Shown: positions 52,667-61,129 of the stretch, piece after piece | Position numbering within the stretch: the first letter of the stretch is position 1 | Layout: every line of letters starts with the position of its first letter | DNA from: Opitutia bacterium UBA7876 | GTDB lineage: Bacteria; Verrucomicrobiota; Verrucomicrobiia; Opitutales; Seribacteraceae | Length of the DNA stretch: 64,000 bases | Direction of reading: 5' to 3' | Assembly (NCBI GenBank): GCA_002500665.1 | Contig: DLRY01000018.1 | Span: forward strand, 5,929 to 69,928 | Notes under the pieces: generated by a model | The model's input: the letters and a program-made list of their open reading frames with translations, nothing else | Databases searched by the model: none | What the model was told of the DNA's origin: nothing | Position numbers and translations under genes: made by a program

Positions 52667-54043
52667 TTATTCATGAAGCAGGAAGGCGGAGGCTTCCGGA
52701 CGGTCTTTGTCTTTCCACCCATAGAATAAGAGCATGCCCTCTACGATGCTTCCATCCGGTCGGACCACGGGTTGAACGTTGTTGAAGCGCCAACCTTGGT
52801 AAAGCTTTTGGCGCGGAGTAACGTCTCGGAGCTTCTTCCATGAACTGCCCTTGTCCGCGGAAACCCATTCCTCGATCCGGCCACCGCCGTGCTTGTCCAT
52901 GTATCCGCCCGCGAGGTACCCCTCTCCGACAATAAGGTAGGCGTGAAGAATCCCCTTGGCGTCCCGGGACAGGTGTCCGCTGTTCCACTGGTGATTCGAT
53001 GAGCGGATGAGGGTTTGCTTCCACCGGCCCTTCTTGCGGTGAACGTAGTAATAGTCATGAGAGCGGATGTTTTTCCCGGAAAGAACGTGAAGGAAGGAAG
53101 GCTCGTCCTTCCCGTCCAAACAGACGACCGGAGGGATGCCCGCTCCTCGCCATTCGGTATCCCAAATCCGGCAATGGGCTTTTGCGTAGTCCAAGTCTAC
53201 GGGGGTAGTGACGGAAGCTCCGTCGGCATTGTATACCGCATGATTACGCAGGTCGATCGAGAGGTAGGACAGGTTGTACTTCCACTCGTTGTTGACCAAG
53301 CGGTCGTAGCGTGGGTTGTAGAACCTTTGGGGGGCAGGGGAGTTCTTGTTGTCGTCGTAATCGGTGAAGACGACGTGCAGGCGTTTGCCGTCCCGGCTCG
53401 GGATTTTGACTTGGTAGGATGACCAGTCGAGGCGTCCCTTGAAATCCAAGTCGGTCACGTCGCGTTCAGGTCCGCTCCAAGTCTTGCCGTTGTCGGCGCT
53501 GATTTTGTAGGTCCAGGAACTGGTATGGCCGTCCGTCCGGTAATAAATCACTTCCTTGTCCCCGTGGATCCGGTAGACGGTCGGGTAGGAAAGCTTGGGG
53601 GCGATGAGGGGCATCTTCTTCCAGGTGATTGCGTGGGCTTGTTCCCCGACGGGCCGTTTGGAGACGAGGTAGGTTCCGGGCGTTCTGTGACAGCCATAGA
53701 GGACGTGCAGATGATCGTTCTCGTCCGCCCAGATGATGGGGCTGTAGTGGTGATCCGATTCGCTTGTTTCCGAAAGCCGGACGGGTTCGGAGAAAACCCG
53801 TTTGTCCGAGTCGTAGGAAACGAGCATCGGGTAAGCCTTGCCCTTGTCGTCCTTGGTCGTGCTGGCGTCCCCATTGTACACTACGAAAAGATTCCCCTTG
53901 ATGAGAACCGACTGCGGACGCTGCCGGGCATCGTAAAGCATCTTGAACTTGCCCTTCTTTGCGAAGGGGATGATTTCGGGGGTGGAGAAAGCCTCTGTGT
54001 AAAGCAAGAACACAAGGAGAATTGAAAAGATTGCCTTCATCAC
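52667..54043 (-). CDS. BNR-type beta-propeller secreted protein, possible ulvan-lyase-like (PL24/25) enzyme
   Basis: A 458-residue secreted protein with a signal peptide and a BNR-4-type seven-bladed propeller: KLSYPTVYRIHGDKEVIYY, WTYKISADNGKTWSGPE, HVVFTDYDDNK, and EEWVSADKGSSWKKLRDVTP show the Asp-box-like repeats. HVLYGCHRTPGTY and HHYSPIIWADENDHLH carry several His, Tyr and Arg residues of the kind used by PL24/PL25 ulvan lyases. Those enzymes cleave sulfated ulvan. The propeller assignment is good; lyase activity is only suggested. It lies 14 bases downstream of a small lipoprotein gene. Confidence 0.75.
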   Translation of the reverse strand: MMKAIFSILLVFLLYTEAFSTPEIIPFAKKGKFKMLYDARQRPQSVLIKGNLFVVYNGDASTTKDDKGKAYPMLVSYDSDKRVFSEPVRLSETSESDHHYSPIIWADENDHLHVLYGCHRTPGTYLVSKRPVGEQAHAITWKKMPLIAPKLSYPTVYRIHGDKEVIYYRTDGHTSSWTYKISADNGKTWSGPERDVTDLDFKGRLDWSSYQVKIPSRDGKRLHVVFTDYDDNKNSPAPQRFYNPRYDRLVNNEWKYNLSYLSIDLRNHAVYNADGASVTTPVDLDYAKAHCRIWDTEWRGAGIPPVVCLDGKDEPSFLHVLSGKNIRSHDYYYVHRKKGRWKQTLIRSSNHQWNSGHLSRDAKGILHAYLIVGEGYLAGGYMDKHGGGRIEEWVSADKGSSWKKLRDVTPRQKLYQGWRFNNVQPVVRPDGSIVEGMLLFYGWKDKDRPEASAFLLHE

Positions 54044-54057
54044 GTCTGTTCAGTCAG

Positions 54058-54498
54058 TCAGGTTGACATCCAGGAAAGATAGACGGTCCATTTGCCGTTT
54101 TCCTTTCCCAGGGCGCATTCGACGAATCTGCCTTTGGGGAGATCCATTTTTCGGTCCACTCTTTCTTTTAATTCGTCGAGTTTCCACCAAGCTCGGTCCC
54201 TGCCTATTTGGAGGGAGCACTTTGATTTGTCACCCTTTTCAAAGATTTCGTTCTTCAGGAAATCCAGCCTTTCGTCGTCTGGAATCCAGGCCTTGAGGGC
54301 AAGAGCATCATCGATTCCGGAACTTAGGAACAAATAGCCGAGACCGATGGCTCCCTCGGGGAAAGCGATTCCCGTCCTGTGCGTAACCTCAGCCAATCCC
54401 TCGTCCGTTATCTCCTCATTAGTCAGTTCTAGGTCGTCGCCAAAATCAAGACAGGAAGTCGTTCCCAGAAGCAAAAAAAAGAAAGTAAAACGGATCAT
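54058..54498 (-). CDS. Small lipoprotein of unknown function
   Basis: A 146-residue lipoprotein started at the ATG at 54498, which opens the signal MIRFTFFFLLLGTTSC. The mature protein is acidic at the N-terminus (LDFGDDLELTNEEITDEG) and ends in a beta-rich ECALGKENGKWTVYLSWM. It contains GIDDALALKAWIPDDE, a helical segment seen in several Verrucomicrobiota lipoproteins. It follows the ankyrin gene after 31 bases and precedes the propeller gene by 14 bases. No function is recognised. Confidence 0.7.
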   Translation of the reverse strand: MIRFTFFFLLLGTTSCLDFGDDLELTNEEITDEGLAEVTHRTGIAFPEGAIGLGYLFLSSGIDDALALKAWIPDDERLDFLKNEIFEKGDKSKCSLQIGRDRAWWKLDELKERVDRKMDLPKGRFVECALGKENGKWTVYLSWMST

Positions 54499-54529
54499 TT
54501 GAGATGAGGAAAAAAAGCGCGCAGTTGCA

Positions 54530-55309
54530 TTAATTCTGGTTCGTAGCCGACTTTCCACCATGCTGGCGGAGGGTTTCGGCCGTCTGCTTTCGTTCGTTCG
54601 CCAAGGCTTCGTCCAACGGGGTTTGGCCTTTGTCGTTTAGTTCATTCACTTTGGCTCCATGGGTAAGGAGCAGTTCGCAAACTTCCGAGGCATGCTTTTG
54701 CGAAATACTCCGAGCCACGGCATGCAAAGCCGTTTCTCCCGCTTTGGCGCGATGGGGCTCGTTGTCTTCGATCATGCTTCCCGATTTGAGCTTCACGTTT
54801 GGGTCCGCGCCTTTGGCGATCAGGAGCCTCGTCAAGCTCAGGTAGACGTCGTAGCTCTTTGAGGCACCTTGTGCGGCATTGCGGGCCGCTGCATACAAGG
54901 GAGTCTCTCCCGTGCGCTGTGTCTTGGCATTTACGTCCGCACCTGAATCGATAAGCAAACCGGCAACGGCGGCATTACTAGCCAAGTGTAGAGGAGTATG
55001 GTTAGTGTCATCGATTGCCTCTGCATTGGCTCCTCGGTCGATCAGTAATTTGACCATCTCGAAGTTTTTCCCTTTCCAGTCGCTGTTGACGGCATGATGC
55101 AGAGGGGTCATGCCAGGTTCGTCCTGCAAGTTCACGTCTCCGCCTTGGTCTAGGAACTCTTTGACTGCGTCTACGTCTCCGCGGCTTACGTCACCGAGCA
55201 ATTTCGATTCCTTTCGGCCAAGGTAAACGGAATCCGAGTGATAGTCGCAGCCAAGTAAGAGGGAGATCCCAAGAAATATTGAAAGGCTTGGTATCCGTCT
55301 TTTGTTCAT
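54530..55309 (-). CDS. Ankyrin-repeat lipoprotein
   Basis: A 259-residue lipoprotein (lipobox ISLLLGC) with about five ankyrin repeats from residue 35 onward: EFLDQGGDVNLQDEPGMTPL, DRGANAEAIDDTNHTPLH, DSGADVNAKTQRTGETPL, AKGADPNVKL and THGAKVNELNDKGQTPLDEA. It therefore acts as a protein-binding scaffold on the periplasmic side of a membrane. Its ATG overlaps the stop of the upstream gene by four bases (ATGA), so the two are co-translated. Binding partners are unknown. Confidence 0.9.
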   Translation of the reverse strand: MNKRRIPSLSIFLGISLLLGCDYHSDSVYLGRKESKLLGDVSRGDVDAVKEFLDQGGDVNLQDEPGMTPLHHAVNSDWKGKNFEMVKLLIDRGANAEAIDDTNHTPLHLASNAAVAGLLIDSGADVNAKTQRTGETPLYAAARNAAQGASKSYDVYLSLTRLLIAKGADPNVKLKSGSMIEDNEPHRAKAGETALHAVARSISQKHASEVCELLLTHGAKVNELNDKGQTPLDEALANERKQTAETLRQHGGKSATNQN

Positions 55310-55842
55310 GGCTTTTTACTTTCTTGTTTGAGAACGGGTATTCTTTCAATGATCCGCTTGAGGGGAACCCATGGGCCACCTCCGCCGTTAAAGCCAACTC
55401 CTACCTCTAGTTCTCCGTTCTTGCCCTCGCGAATGGGGAAGCGGTTGTCGTAAGTGGAATGGAGTAGGTCTCCTTTGAGAAAAAGGAGGTATCTTCCCTC
55501 TCTGCCGATCACCACGCGCAGGGGAGCAATCCTGTCCGTGCCGGCGTAGCCGTATCCCCTGACCAATTGGTGGGGGACGAATTTACCTTTGGCAGCCTCA
55601 TGCTTGTATACGGCGTTTACCTTGATTTTGCCATGCCCCTCCTTGTTGAAGCCGAGGATGGTGGCATCGACGATCGTGGCAACGGCCGGGTTGGCGATGG
55701 CTTGCATGAGCCCCGGGGGAAGCTCGTCTCCACCTGTCTTTGCACTCGGCCCGGGAGGTCTCTCATCGGAAAACGCTTGGGGCGCAAAAGCCGTGCCAAG
55801 AATGATCCAAGGCAAGCGTCTGAAGAAGTATGTAAGCCTCAT
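55306..55842 (-). CDS. Secreted protein of unknown function, coupled to ankyrin lipoprotein
   Basis: A 178-residue protein with a signal peptide (cleaved near QAFSDE). The mature part has VVIGREGRYLLFLKGDLLHS, a strand pair seen in secreted beta-barrel proteins, and it ends in a Gly-rich stretch (GVGFNGGGGPWVP) and a basic tail. The opening TIVDATILGFNKEGHGKIKV recalls the small secreted protein at 44666-45130; the two may be distant paralogues. It overlaps the ankyrin gene by four bases and lies 18 bases downstream of the CrtI-like gene. The role is unknown. Confidence 0.65.
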   Translation of the reverse strand: MRLTYFFRRLPWIILGTAFAPQAFSDERPPGPSAKTGGDELPPGLMQAIANPAVATIVDATILGFNKEGHGKIKVNAVYKHEAAKGKFVPHQLVRGYGYAGTDRIAPLRVVIGREGRYLLFLKGDLLHSTYDNRFPIREGKNGELEVGVGFNGGGGPWVPLKRIIERIPVLKQESKKP

Positions 55843-55860
55843 GTTGGAATGCTATGGAGG

Positions 55861-57456
55861 TTAACCTTTGGCGTCCATGCTATCCTGCAGGATTTTCATG
55901 GCTGCATTGTGACCGGGAATACCGCTTACCGCTCCCCCGCGCTTAGCCGACGAGCCGCATAGGAACAGGTTCGGGTATTCGGTCTCCACGCCCCACTGCC
56001 CGACTTCCTGATCGTTTTCGGCAAAAGGCCAGCTCAGGTCGCCATGAAAGATGTTTCCCCTCGGGAGGTGAATTTTCTTTTCCAGATCAAAGGCGCTCAT
56101 GGCCTCGATACAGGGTTGTCCGTCCGCGTCGTCGGCCAGGCATTCCTCGATCGGTTCGTCGAGGTATTGGTTGATCCCAAAGAGGTATCTTTGCAAGGCG
56201 GTTTTACGAGTCGTTTCGTTGTCTTGCTCGAACAAGCGGTAGGGCATGTCCAAACCAAAGAGGGTGAGGGTGTGAAACCCTTTGGCCTGTAGTTCGGAGG
56301 AAAGGATGGATGGGTCGGTGAGGGTATGGCAGTAGATTTCCCCGGGAGGCTTTTCCGGCATTTCACCAGACTGGCTCGATTCGTAACTGAGCTGCATTTG
56401 GTCGTATCCCTCGTTGAGGTGAAAGGTTCCCGCAAAAGCTTGCTCGGGGGAGCATGCGCCGAACCGTAGACGGGGTAATCTTTTCAGCAGCATATTTACC
56501 TTGAAGGCCGCTCCTTCGTCAGCCGAGACAGATCTTTCCGGTTTGCCCATGATGCGATCCAGTTCTTTGCCGGATGCGTTGCAAAGAACGTAACGCGCAT
56601 CCACCTTGACCTCTTCCCCTTCGGCCTCGAAAACGAGGGAAGAAAGCTTCCTGCAGGGATGCACGGAGTTTACGGTCGCCCCGGTGGCGAAAGAGACCTT
56701 GCCCGTCTTTCGAGCAACTCGGATGAGTTCGCGGACCAGCGTACCCATCCCTCCCTCGGGGACACGCCATTCGCCCGTTCCCCGGCCAATGACGTGATAC
56801 AGAAAGCAGCGGTTCTGGAGAAGATCCGGGTCGTAAGGATAGGTCGATACCCCGATCTTAGCGTCGGTGAAGAGGAGCCCGCGAACCAGGTCGCTGGAAA
56901 GCTTTTCCTCGATCACTCGACCGAGCGGTTCCTCGATCAGGGCCTGCCAGGCGGACCGACCTTCCTCATCGAGCCGTTCCCTCATTTCTCTTTTTCCCAC
57001 AAGAGGGCTCAGGAGGCTGGGCCAGACGACGGACGCGAGATTCCGTTGCATGGCTTGAAGCTCGAGGTACCCGTCGTAGTCGGCGCTGGAGCCCGTTAGG
57101 CTTAGAAACGCTTCCTCGTTGCCCTGCGGGAGGTCGTTGCGAAGAAGGAGCTCGCTGAATTCTCCTCGTTCTAGACTGGGCGTGTAGGAGGCCGTTTTGC
57201 GGGCCTTCAGCTGCAGGTCCAGGCCGAGCTCCTGCGTAATCTTTTTGGGGAAGAGGCTCACGAGGTAGGAGTAGACGGAGAGCCTCGCGTCGAGACCCTC
57301 GAAAGCAAGGGCGGAACGGGTGGCTCCGCCCAATTTCGCGTTCCTTTCAAGCACCAGCACGCTTAACCCCGCTTGGGCCAAGTAAGAGGCGGCTACGAGG
57401 CCATTGTGTCCTCCGCCGATAACGGCGACGTCGTACTTTGTCGAGAGGGGAGGCAT
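55861..57456 (-). CDS. CrtI/PYROXD2-like FAD-dependent oxidoreductase
   Basis: A 531-residue flavoprotein similar to phytoene-dehydrogenase-like and PYROXD2 proteins. The FAD-binding signature is VAVIGGGHNGLVAASYLAQAG with VLVLERNAKLGGATRS at residues 7-48. The late AFAGTFHLNEGYDQM and the C-terminal FLCGSSAKRGGAVSGIPGHNAA match the family's closing motif. No carotenoid genes are near, so true phytoene desaturation is not indicated and the substrate is unknown. It is divergent from the XylR-type regulator, with 132 bases between them, and followed closely by two small genes. Confidence 0.87.
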   Translation of the reverse strand: MPPLSTKYDVAVIGGGHNGLVAASYLAQAGLSVLVLERNAKLGGATRSALAFEGLDARLSVYSYLVSLFPKKITQELGLDLQLKARKTASYTPSLERGEFSELLLRNDLPQGNEEAFLSLTGSSADYDGYLELQAMQRNLASVVWPSLLSPLVGKREMRERLDEEGRSAWQALIEEPLGRVIEEKLSSDLVRGLLFTDAKIGVSTYPYDPDLLQNRCFLYHVIGRGTGEWRVPEGGMGTLVRELIRVARKTGKVSFATGATVNSVHPCRKLSSLVFEAEGEEVKVDARYVLCNASGKELDRIMGKPERSVSADEGAAFKVNMLLKRLPRLRFGACSPEQAFAGTFHLNEGYDQMQLSYESSQSGEMPEKPPGEIYCHTLTDPSILSSELQAKGFHTLTLFGLDMPYRLFEQDNETTRKTALQRYLFGINQYLDEPIEECLADDADGQPCIEAMSAFDLEKKIHLPRGNIFHGDLSWPFAENDQEVGQWGVETEYPNLFLCGSSAKRGGAVSGIPGHNAAMKILQDSMDAKG

Positions 57457-57550
57457 ATAGGGTTGGAAACCTACAATCGGGACGGGTACGCGACAAACTA
57501 ATTGAACCTCATATGCACGAATAAAATTCTCTTTTTTGCGACGTGATTCA

Positions 57551-57580
57551 TTGACCCTCCGTCATTTTTTGCAGGATAAT
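57551..57580 (+). promoter_or_regulatory. Sigma-70-type promoter just upstream of the XylR-type gene (near-leaderless)
   Basis: TTGACC (57551-57556) and GATAAT (57575-57580) are separated by 18 bases, each with one or two deviations from consensus. The start of transcription expected about seven bases after the -10 box falls next to the GTG start codon at 57589, so the message would have almost no leader. No ribosome binding site is visible before that GTG, which agrees with leaderless translation. Confidence 0.55.
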
Positions 57581-57588
57581 CCGCTCGA

Positions 57589-58767
57589 GTGAGAAAAACA
57601 AGGAACGATCGTCCCAAGAGAGTCGCTATTTCACTGGAGATGGATTGGGGTTACAAGAGGCACCTCGAGACCTACGCCGGTTGCCAGCGGTATGCCAATG
57701 AGTTAGGATGGAACTCCGTCATTACGCCCAATTCCCCGAGGATAATGGAGGCCGAGGACGGAAGGATTCCCTTTGACGGAATCCTTGCCCGGGCCACCGA
57801 GCCGCTCGCGGAAACGGCCCTGGAAATGGGCGTGCCTCTTGTCAACGTATGGGTGAACTCCCCGGCGAAGAACGTACCCAGCGTTTTGCCCGACTTCGAG
57901 GAATCCGGCAGGATGGCCGCCGACCATTTGCTCGGGCGCGGTTTCCGCCGGTTTGCTTATCTTGGCTTCCAGCGCGAAAGGGACGCAAGCTCCCAACTGA
58001 AGGGCTTGAGGGAAGTCCTTCTTCCCAAGGGTTTCGGAATATCGACCTATCGTTTCTCGAGGACCGGGCTGGAAGGAAATGCACCCGGCTGGGAGAAGTT
58101 CGTCGCCGGGCTCGAGAAGTGGGTCGAGACTTGGGCGACGCCGATTGGAGTCTTCGTGGGCAACGATCTCTATTGCAGGTACCTGATCGAAGCCTGCCGC
58201 ACCAAGGGGCTGCAGGTTCCCCAGGAAGTAGCGATCGTCGGAACATCGGACGAGTCGGCTATTTGTTCGTCCCCGTATCCGACGCTGACAAGCATAGACA
58301 TGGACTTTCAGCACATTGGCTACCGGGCCGCTGAGGCCCTCGACTCCCTCATGAACGGCGAGCCTGCTCCCGGTTCTTCGGAGTATTGTTTCCCAAAGGC
58401 CTTGATCCCAAGGCAATCAACGGATTCACGCTCGGCGGACGACCCCGTGGTATCGAAGGCCCTGCGCTTCATCGGGGAGAATGGACAGCAGAGGATTCAG
58501 GTCGACGACGTGGTCTTGGCTACCGGAATCAACCGGCGTACCCTCGAGAGAAGGTTTCGGGCTTCCATGGGGAGAAGCATAGCCGAGGAGATCACCCGCC
58601 TGCGGATCGAGCGTTCCAAGAGGCTGATGATGGCAACGGACGCTTCCTTCAAAAGTTTGGCCGTGGACTTGGGCTTCCGCAATGCAGACCACTTCTGCAA
58701 GGTTTTCGGCAGGATTGAAAAAATTAGTCCTTCCCAGTACAGGAAGAGGGAAAAAAGAAAAGGCTGA
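57589..58767 (+). CDS. XylR-type transcription regulator (LacI-like sensor plus AraC DNA-binding domain)
   Basis: A 392-residue regulator. Residues 1-285 form a LacI/periplasmic-binding-like ligand domain (RVAISLEMDWGYKRHLETY, IPFDGILARATEP, VGTSDESAICSSPYPTLTSI), and residues 290-390 an AraC-type double helix-turn-helix (VDDVVLATGINRRTLERRF, KSLAVDLGFRNADHFCKVF). This arrangement is that of XylR and related sugar-sensing activators common in Verrucomicrobiota. The start is a GTG at 57589, preceded closely by a promoter. It is divergent from the CrtI-like gene and convergent with the desaturase gene (14 bases between stops). The ligand is presumably a sugar from the glycans processed by nearby enzymes. 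Confidence 0.9.
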   Translation: MRKTRNDRPKRVAISLEMDWGYKRHLETYAGCQRYANELGWNSVITPNSPRIMEAEDGRIPFDGILARATEPLAETALEMGVPLVNVWVNSPAKNVPSVLPDFEESGRMAADHLLGRGFRRFAYLGFQRERDASSQLKGLREVLLPKGFGISTYRFSRTGLEGNAPGWEKFVAGLEKWVETWATPIGVFVGNDLYCRYLIEACRTKGLQVPQEVAIVGTSDESAICSSPYPTLTSIDMDFQHIGYRAAEALDSLMNGEPAPGSSEYCFPKALIPRQSTDSRSADDPVVSKALRFIGENGQQRIQVDDVVLATGINRRTLERRFRASMGRSIAEEITRLRIERSKRLMMATDASFKSLAVDLGFRNADHFCKVFGRIEKISPSQYRKREKRKG

Positions 58768-58781
58768 ATCCTTAAGCCAAA

Positions 58782-59921
58782 TCAGGCGACGGCCAATCCA
58801 ATCGGGGCGTTGATCTCGGCCAGCATGGTCCTTACTTCGGCCCGGAAGGTCCGAATCTTTGCCTTGGAAAGATCAATTTTCGCCTGGGTGGCGGTTTGGA
58901 GTTCGTTGCTCATCTCGGTGAGTCGCTCACTGATTGCCTCAAGGTTTTCGAGCATCTGTTCCCAGAGGGCTTCCCCAACATTCTCCGATTCCTGAATATG
59001 GTTTATCCTATCGGCAAGTTGTCGTCTTGTCTCGCCCATCTCGGCGAGGAGAATCCTTTCTTTGGGAACGCGCCTGAGGCCGGAGGTAAGCCCGAATTTT
59101 GAAAGGGTCCATATGGCCCACTTGGAAGGATCAAGTTGCCAAGCCTTCACGCCATTGCGGTAGTCCCACTCAAATTCATGATGATAATTATGGTAGCCCT
59201 CACCCATCGTGAAGATGGCGGCTATCCAACTGTCCCGGGCGGTGTGGCTTGTGGAGTAGGGGCGGGATCCGATCATGTGACAGAGGGAGTTGATGCAGAA
59301 AGTCGCATGCTGAACCATTACTACACGGGCTACCCCGGGAATGAGGAAACCGCCCAGTGCGCCTGCCATGGGCGTTAGGTTTCCAGTGTAAAGGGCATAG
59401 CAGTAACCGATCAGCGTGGGAATGAAGAAGCTTACGAAGAAGGAGATCGGATGCACCCACCTGTGTTGCCACATGACGAGCTTATCCTTCTTCAAATCTT
59501 GGACGTTGTCCAGAGGAGGAACAGGCTTGAGTTTGAACATGAGCCAACCAATGTGAGCCCAGAAGAAACCTTTGGTGATGTCGTATGGATCCTCGTCTGT
59601 ATCGACGTGTTTATGATGCTTGCGGTGCTCGGAACTCCACCATAAGGCCGAATTTTCGAAGGCTGCGGCGCCGAAGAGCAAAACGAACAATTTTACCGGC
59701 CACTTGGCCCGATAGGCCTTGTGAGAAAAAAGCCTGTGATATCCCATGGTAATGCTGATGCCCGTGGCTGGATAGAAAAAGAGAAAAACCCCAAAGAGGA
59801 ACCAGTCCCATCCGTAGTGCCAAAGGTAAGCAGGTACTGCCGTGAGCGTAAGCAAGCCAGTGAAAATAAGAAACCCACTCGTGACCCACTCCACACGATT
59901 GAAAGGTATGTTTTTGAACAT
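58782..59921 (-). CDS. Acyl-CoA/fatty acid desaturase with C-terminal coiled-coil extension
   Basis: A 379-residue membrane desaturase started at the ATG at 59921. The three His boxes are HRLFSH, EHRKHHKH and GYHNYHH, the classical set of delta-9-type acyl-lipid and acyl-CoA desaturases, with membrane helices before and between them. The last 90 residues (RQLADRINHIQESENVGE, LENLEAISERLTEMSNELQ) form a probable coiled coil not found in standard enzymes. It converges with the XylR-type gene and is divergent from a ThuA gene, with 139 bases between starts. The reaction is expected to be insertion of a double bond in a fatty acyl chain using oxygen. Confidence 0.9.
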   Translation of the reverse strand: MFKNIPFNRVEWVTSGFLIFTGLLTLTAVPAYLWHYGWDWFLFGVFLFFYPATGISITMGYHRLFSHKAYRAKWPVKLFVLLFGAAAFENSALWWSSEHRKHHKHVDTDEDPYDITKGFFWAHIGWLMFKLKPVPPLDNVQDLKKDKLVMWQHRWVHPISFFVSFFIPTLIGYCYALYTGNLTPMAGALGGFLIPGVARVVMVQHATFCINSLCHMIGSRPYSTSHTARDSWIAAIFTMGEGYHNYHHEFEWDYRNGVKAWQLDPSKWAIWTLSKFGLTSGLRRVPKERILLAEMGETRRQLADRINHIQESENVGEALWEQMLENLEAISERLTEMSNELQTATQAKIDLSKAKIRTFRAEVRTMLAEINAPIGLAVA

Positions 59922-60060
59922 GTACCTATATCTATACTGCCAAATGACTAAAGACCAACTTTTTTTACGGTACAATAGCAATCTAAAACTGGACTAGTGG
60001 CGAGGAACGGCTTTGACGTCGTGCTTTCTTTCAGCTGATCTTTATTTTCCATATTATACT

Positions 60061-61119
60061 ATGAAATTACTATTCCTTAGCTTCGCCTTCCTTTTAGCGC
60101 CGATATTCGCCCTTCTTGGGGGACATCATCAAATTCTTGATCTTCCGGGCAAGAAAGGGCCCGGCAAAGGAAAGACAATCGTGCTGGTCTCCGGCGACGA
60201 GGAGTACCGAACTGAGGAAAGCATGCCCATGTTGGCCAAGATTCTCTCCCAGAAGCACGGGTTCAGCTGCAAGGTTCTTTTCGCCTGGGACTCTACTGGA
60301 AAGTACATCGACCCGAACAACCAGGCCGGCGTGCGTGGCTGGAAGCACCTTGACTCGGCCGACCTTATGCTTACCGGCACCCGCTTTCGTCGTCCCACGG
60401 CGGAGGATGCCAAGCACGTTACGGATTTCCTCAACGCAGGCAAGCCGGTCATCGGAATTCGCACCGCGACGCACGCTTTCACCGGTGGCGGTTCGTTCGG
60501 GGGCAAGATTTCCTACGGGGCCTTTGGCCCGCTGATCATGGGCGAGGGATGGGTCAGCCATCATGGCCGACACAAGGGCGAGGGCGCCCGGGGAGTCATT
60601 GAGGCCAAAAACGCCAAGCATCCTATTCTCAACGGAGTCAAGGACGTCTTCGGTCCATCCGACGTCTATGGGATCAAGCGGGTCACCGCGGAGAGGGATA
60701 CCATACTTTTGCGCGGAGCGGTAACCGAGACGCTCGACCCCAAGTCCAAGAACGTCGAGGGCAAGAAGAATGATCCCATGCAGCCCCTCGCATGGCTCCA
60801 CCCCTACGAGGCTCCCAACGGAAAGGGCGGCACTACTTTCTGCACCACCATGGGTGCTTCCGTGGACTTGGTGAGCGAAGATTTGCGCAGACTGGTGGTC
60901 AATGCTTGTTACCATTTGACTGGGCTTGAAGTTCCCAAGAAAGCGGACGTCGACTACGTCGATCCCTTCTACCCATCCTTCTACGGCTTTATCCGGGACA
61001 AAAACTTCTGGCCGGGTCAGGACATGCAGCCCGCCGACTATGGCTTGGGCAAGACCCCCCAAGCTCCCGAGCCTAAGGGATCGCCTAAATGGCCCTGGCG
61101 CGACAGTCCGAAGAAGTAA
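60061..61119 (+). CDS. ThuA-domain secreted protein
   Basis: A 352-residue protein started at the ATG at 60061, which opens the signal peptide (KLLFLSFAFLLAPIFALLG). ThuA-like features are TIVLVSGDEEYRTEESMPM, LMLTGTRFRRPTAEDAKHV with a following GKPVIGIRTATHAF (the position of the nucleophile elbow), KHPILNGVKDVFG and a TMGASVDL motif near residue 260. It is the third ThuA protein of the window but belongs to a different subgroup, with a longer C-terminal tail rich in Pro, Lys and Trp. It converges with the PHP hydrolase gene, 10 bases between stops. Its function is unknown, though carbohydrate metabolism is likely. Confidence 0.85.
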   Translation: MKLLFLSFAFLLAPIFALLGGHHQILDLPGKKGPGKGKTIVLVSGDEEYRTEESMPMLAKILSQKHGFSCKVLFAWDSTGKYIDPNNQAGVRGWKHLDSADLMLTGTRFRRPTAEDAKHVTDFLNAGKPVIGIRTATHAFTGGGSFGGKISYGAFGPLIMGEGWVSHHGRHKGEGARGVIEAKNAKHPILNGVKDVFGPSDVYGIKRVTAERDTILLRGAVTETLDPKSKNVEGKKNDPMQPLAWLHPYEAPNGKGGTTFCTTMGASVDLVSEDLRRLVVNACYHLTGLEVPKKADVDYVDPFYPSFYGFIRDKNFWPGQDMQPADYGLGKTPQAPEPKGSPKWPWRDSPKK

Positions 61120-61129
61120 GGAAACGAAG

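Noticed and set aside
55861..57456. Calling the CrtI-like flavoprotein a phytoene desaturase
   Set aside because: No carotenoid biosynthesis genes nearby, and the motif pattern fits the broader PYROXD2-like group.
58750..58790. Small inverted repeat GGCT/AGCC after the XylR-type gene as a terminator
   Set aside because: The stem has only four pairs and no T tract follows.
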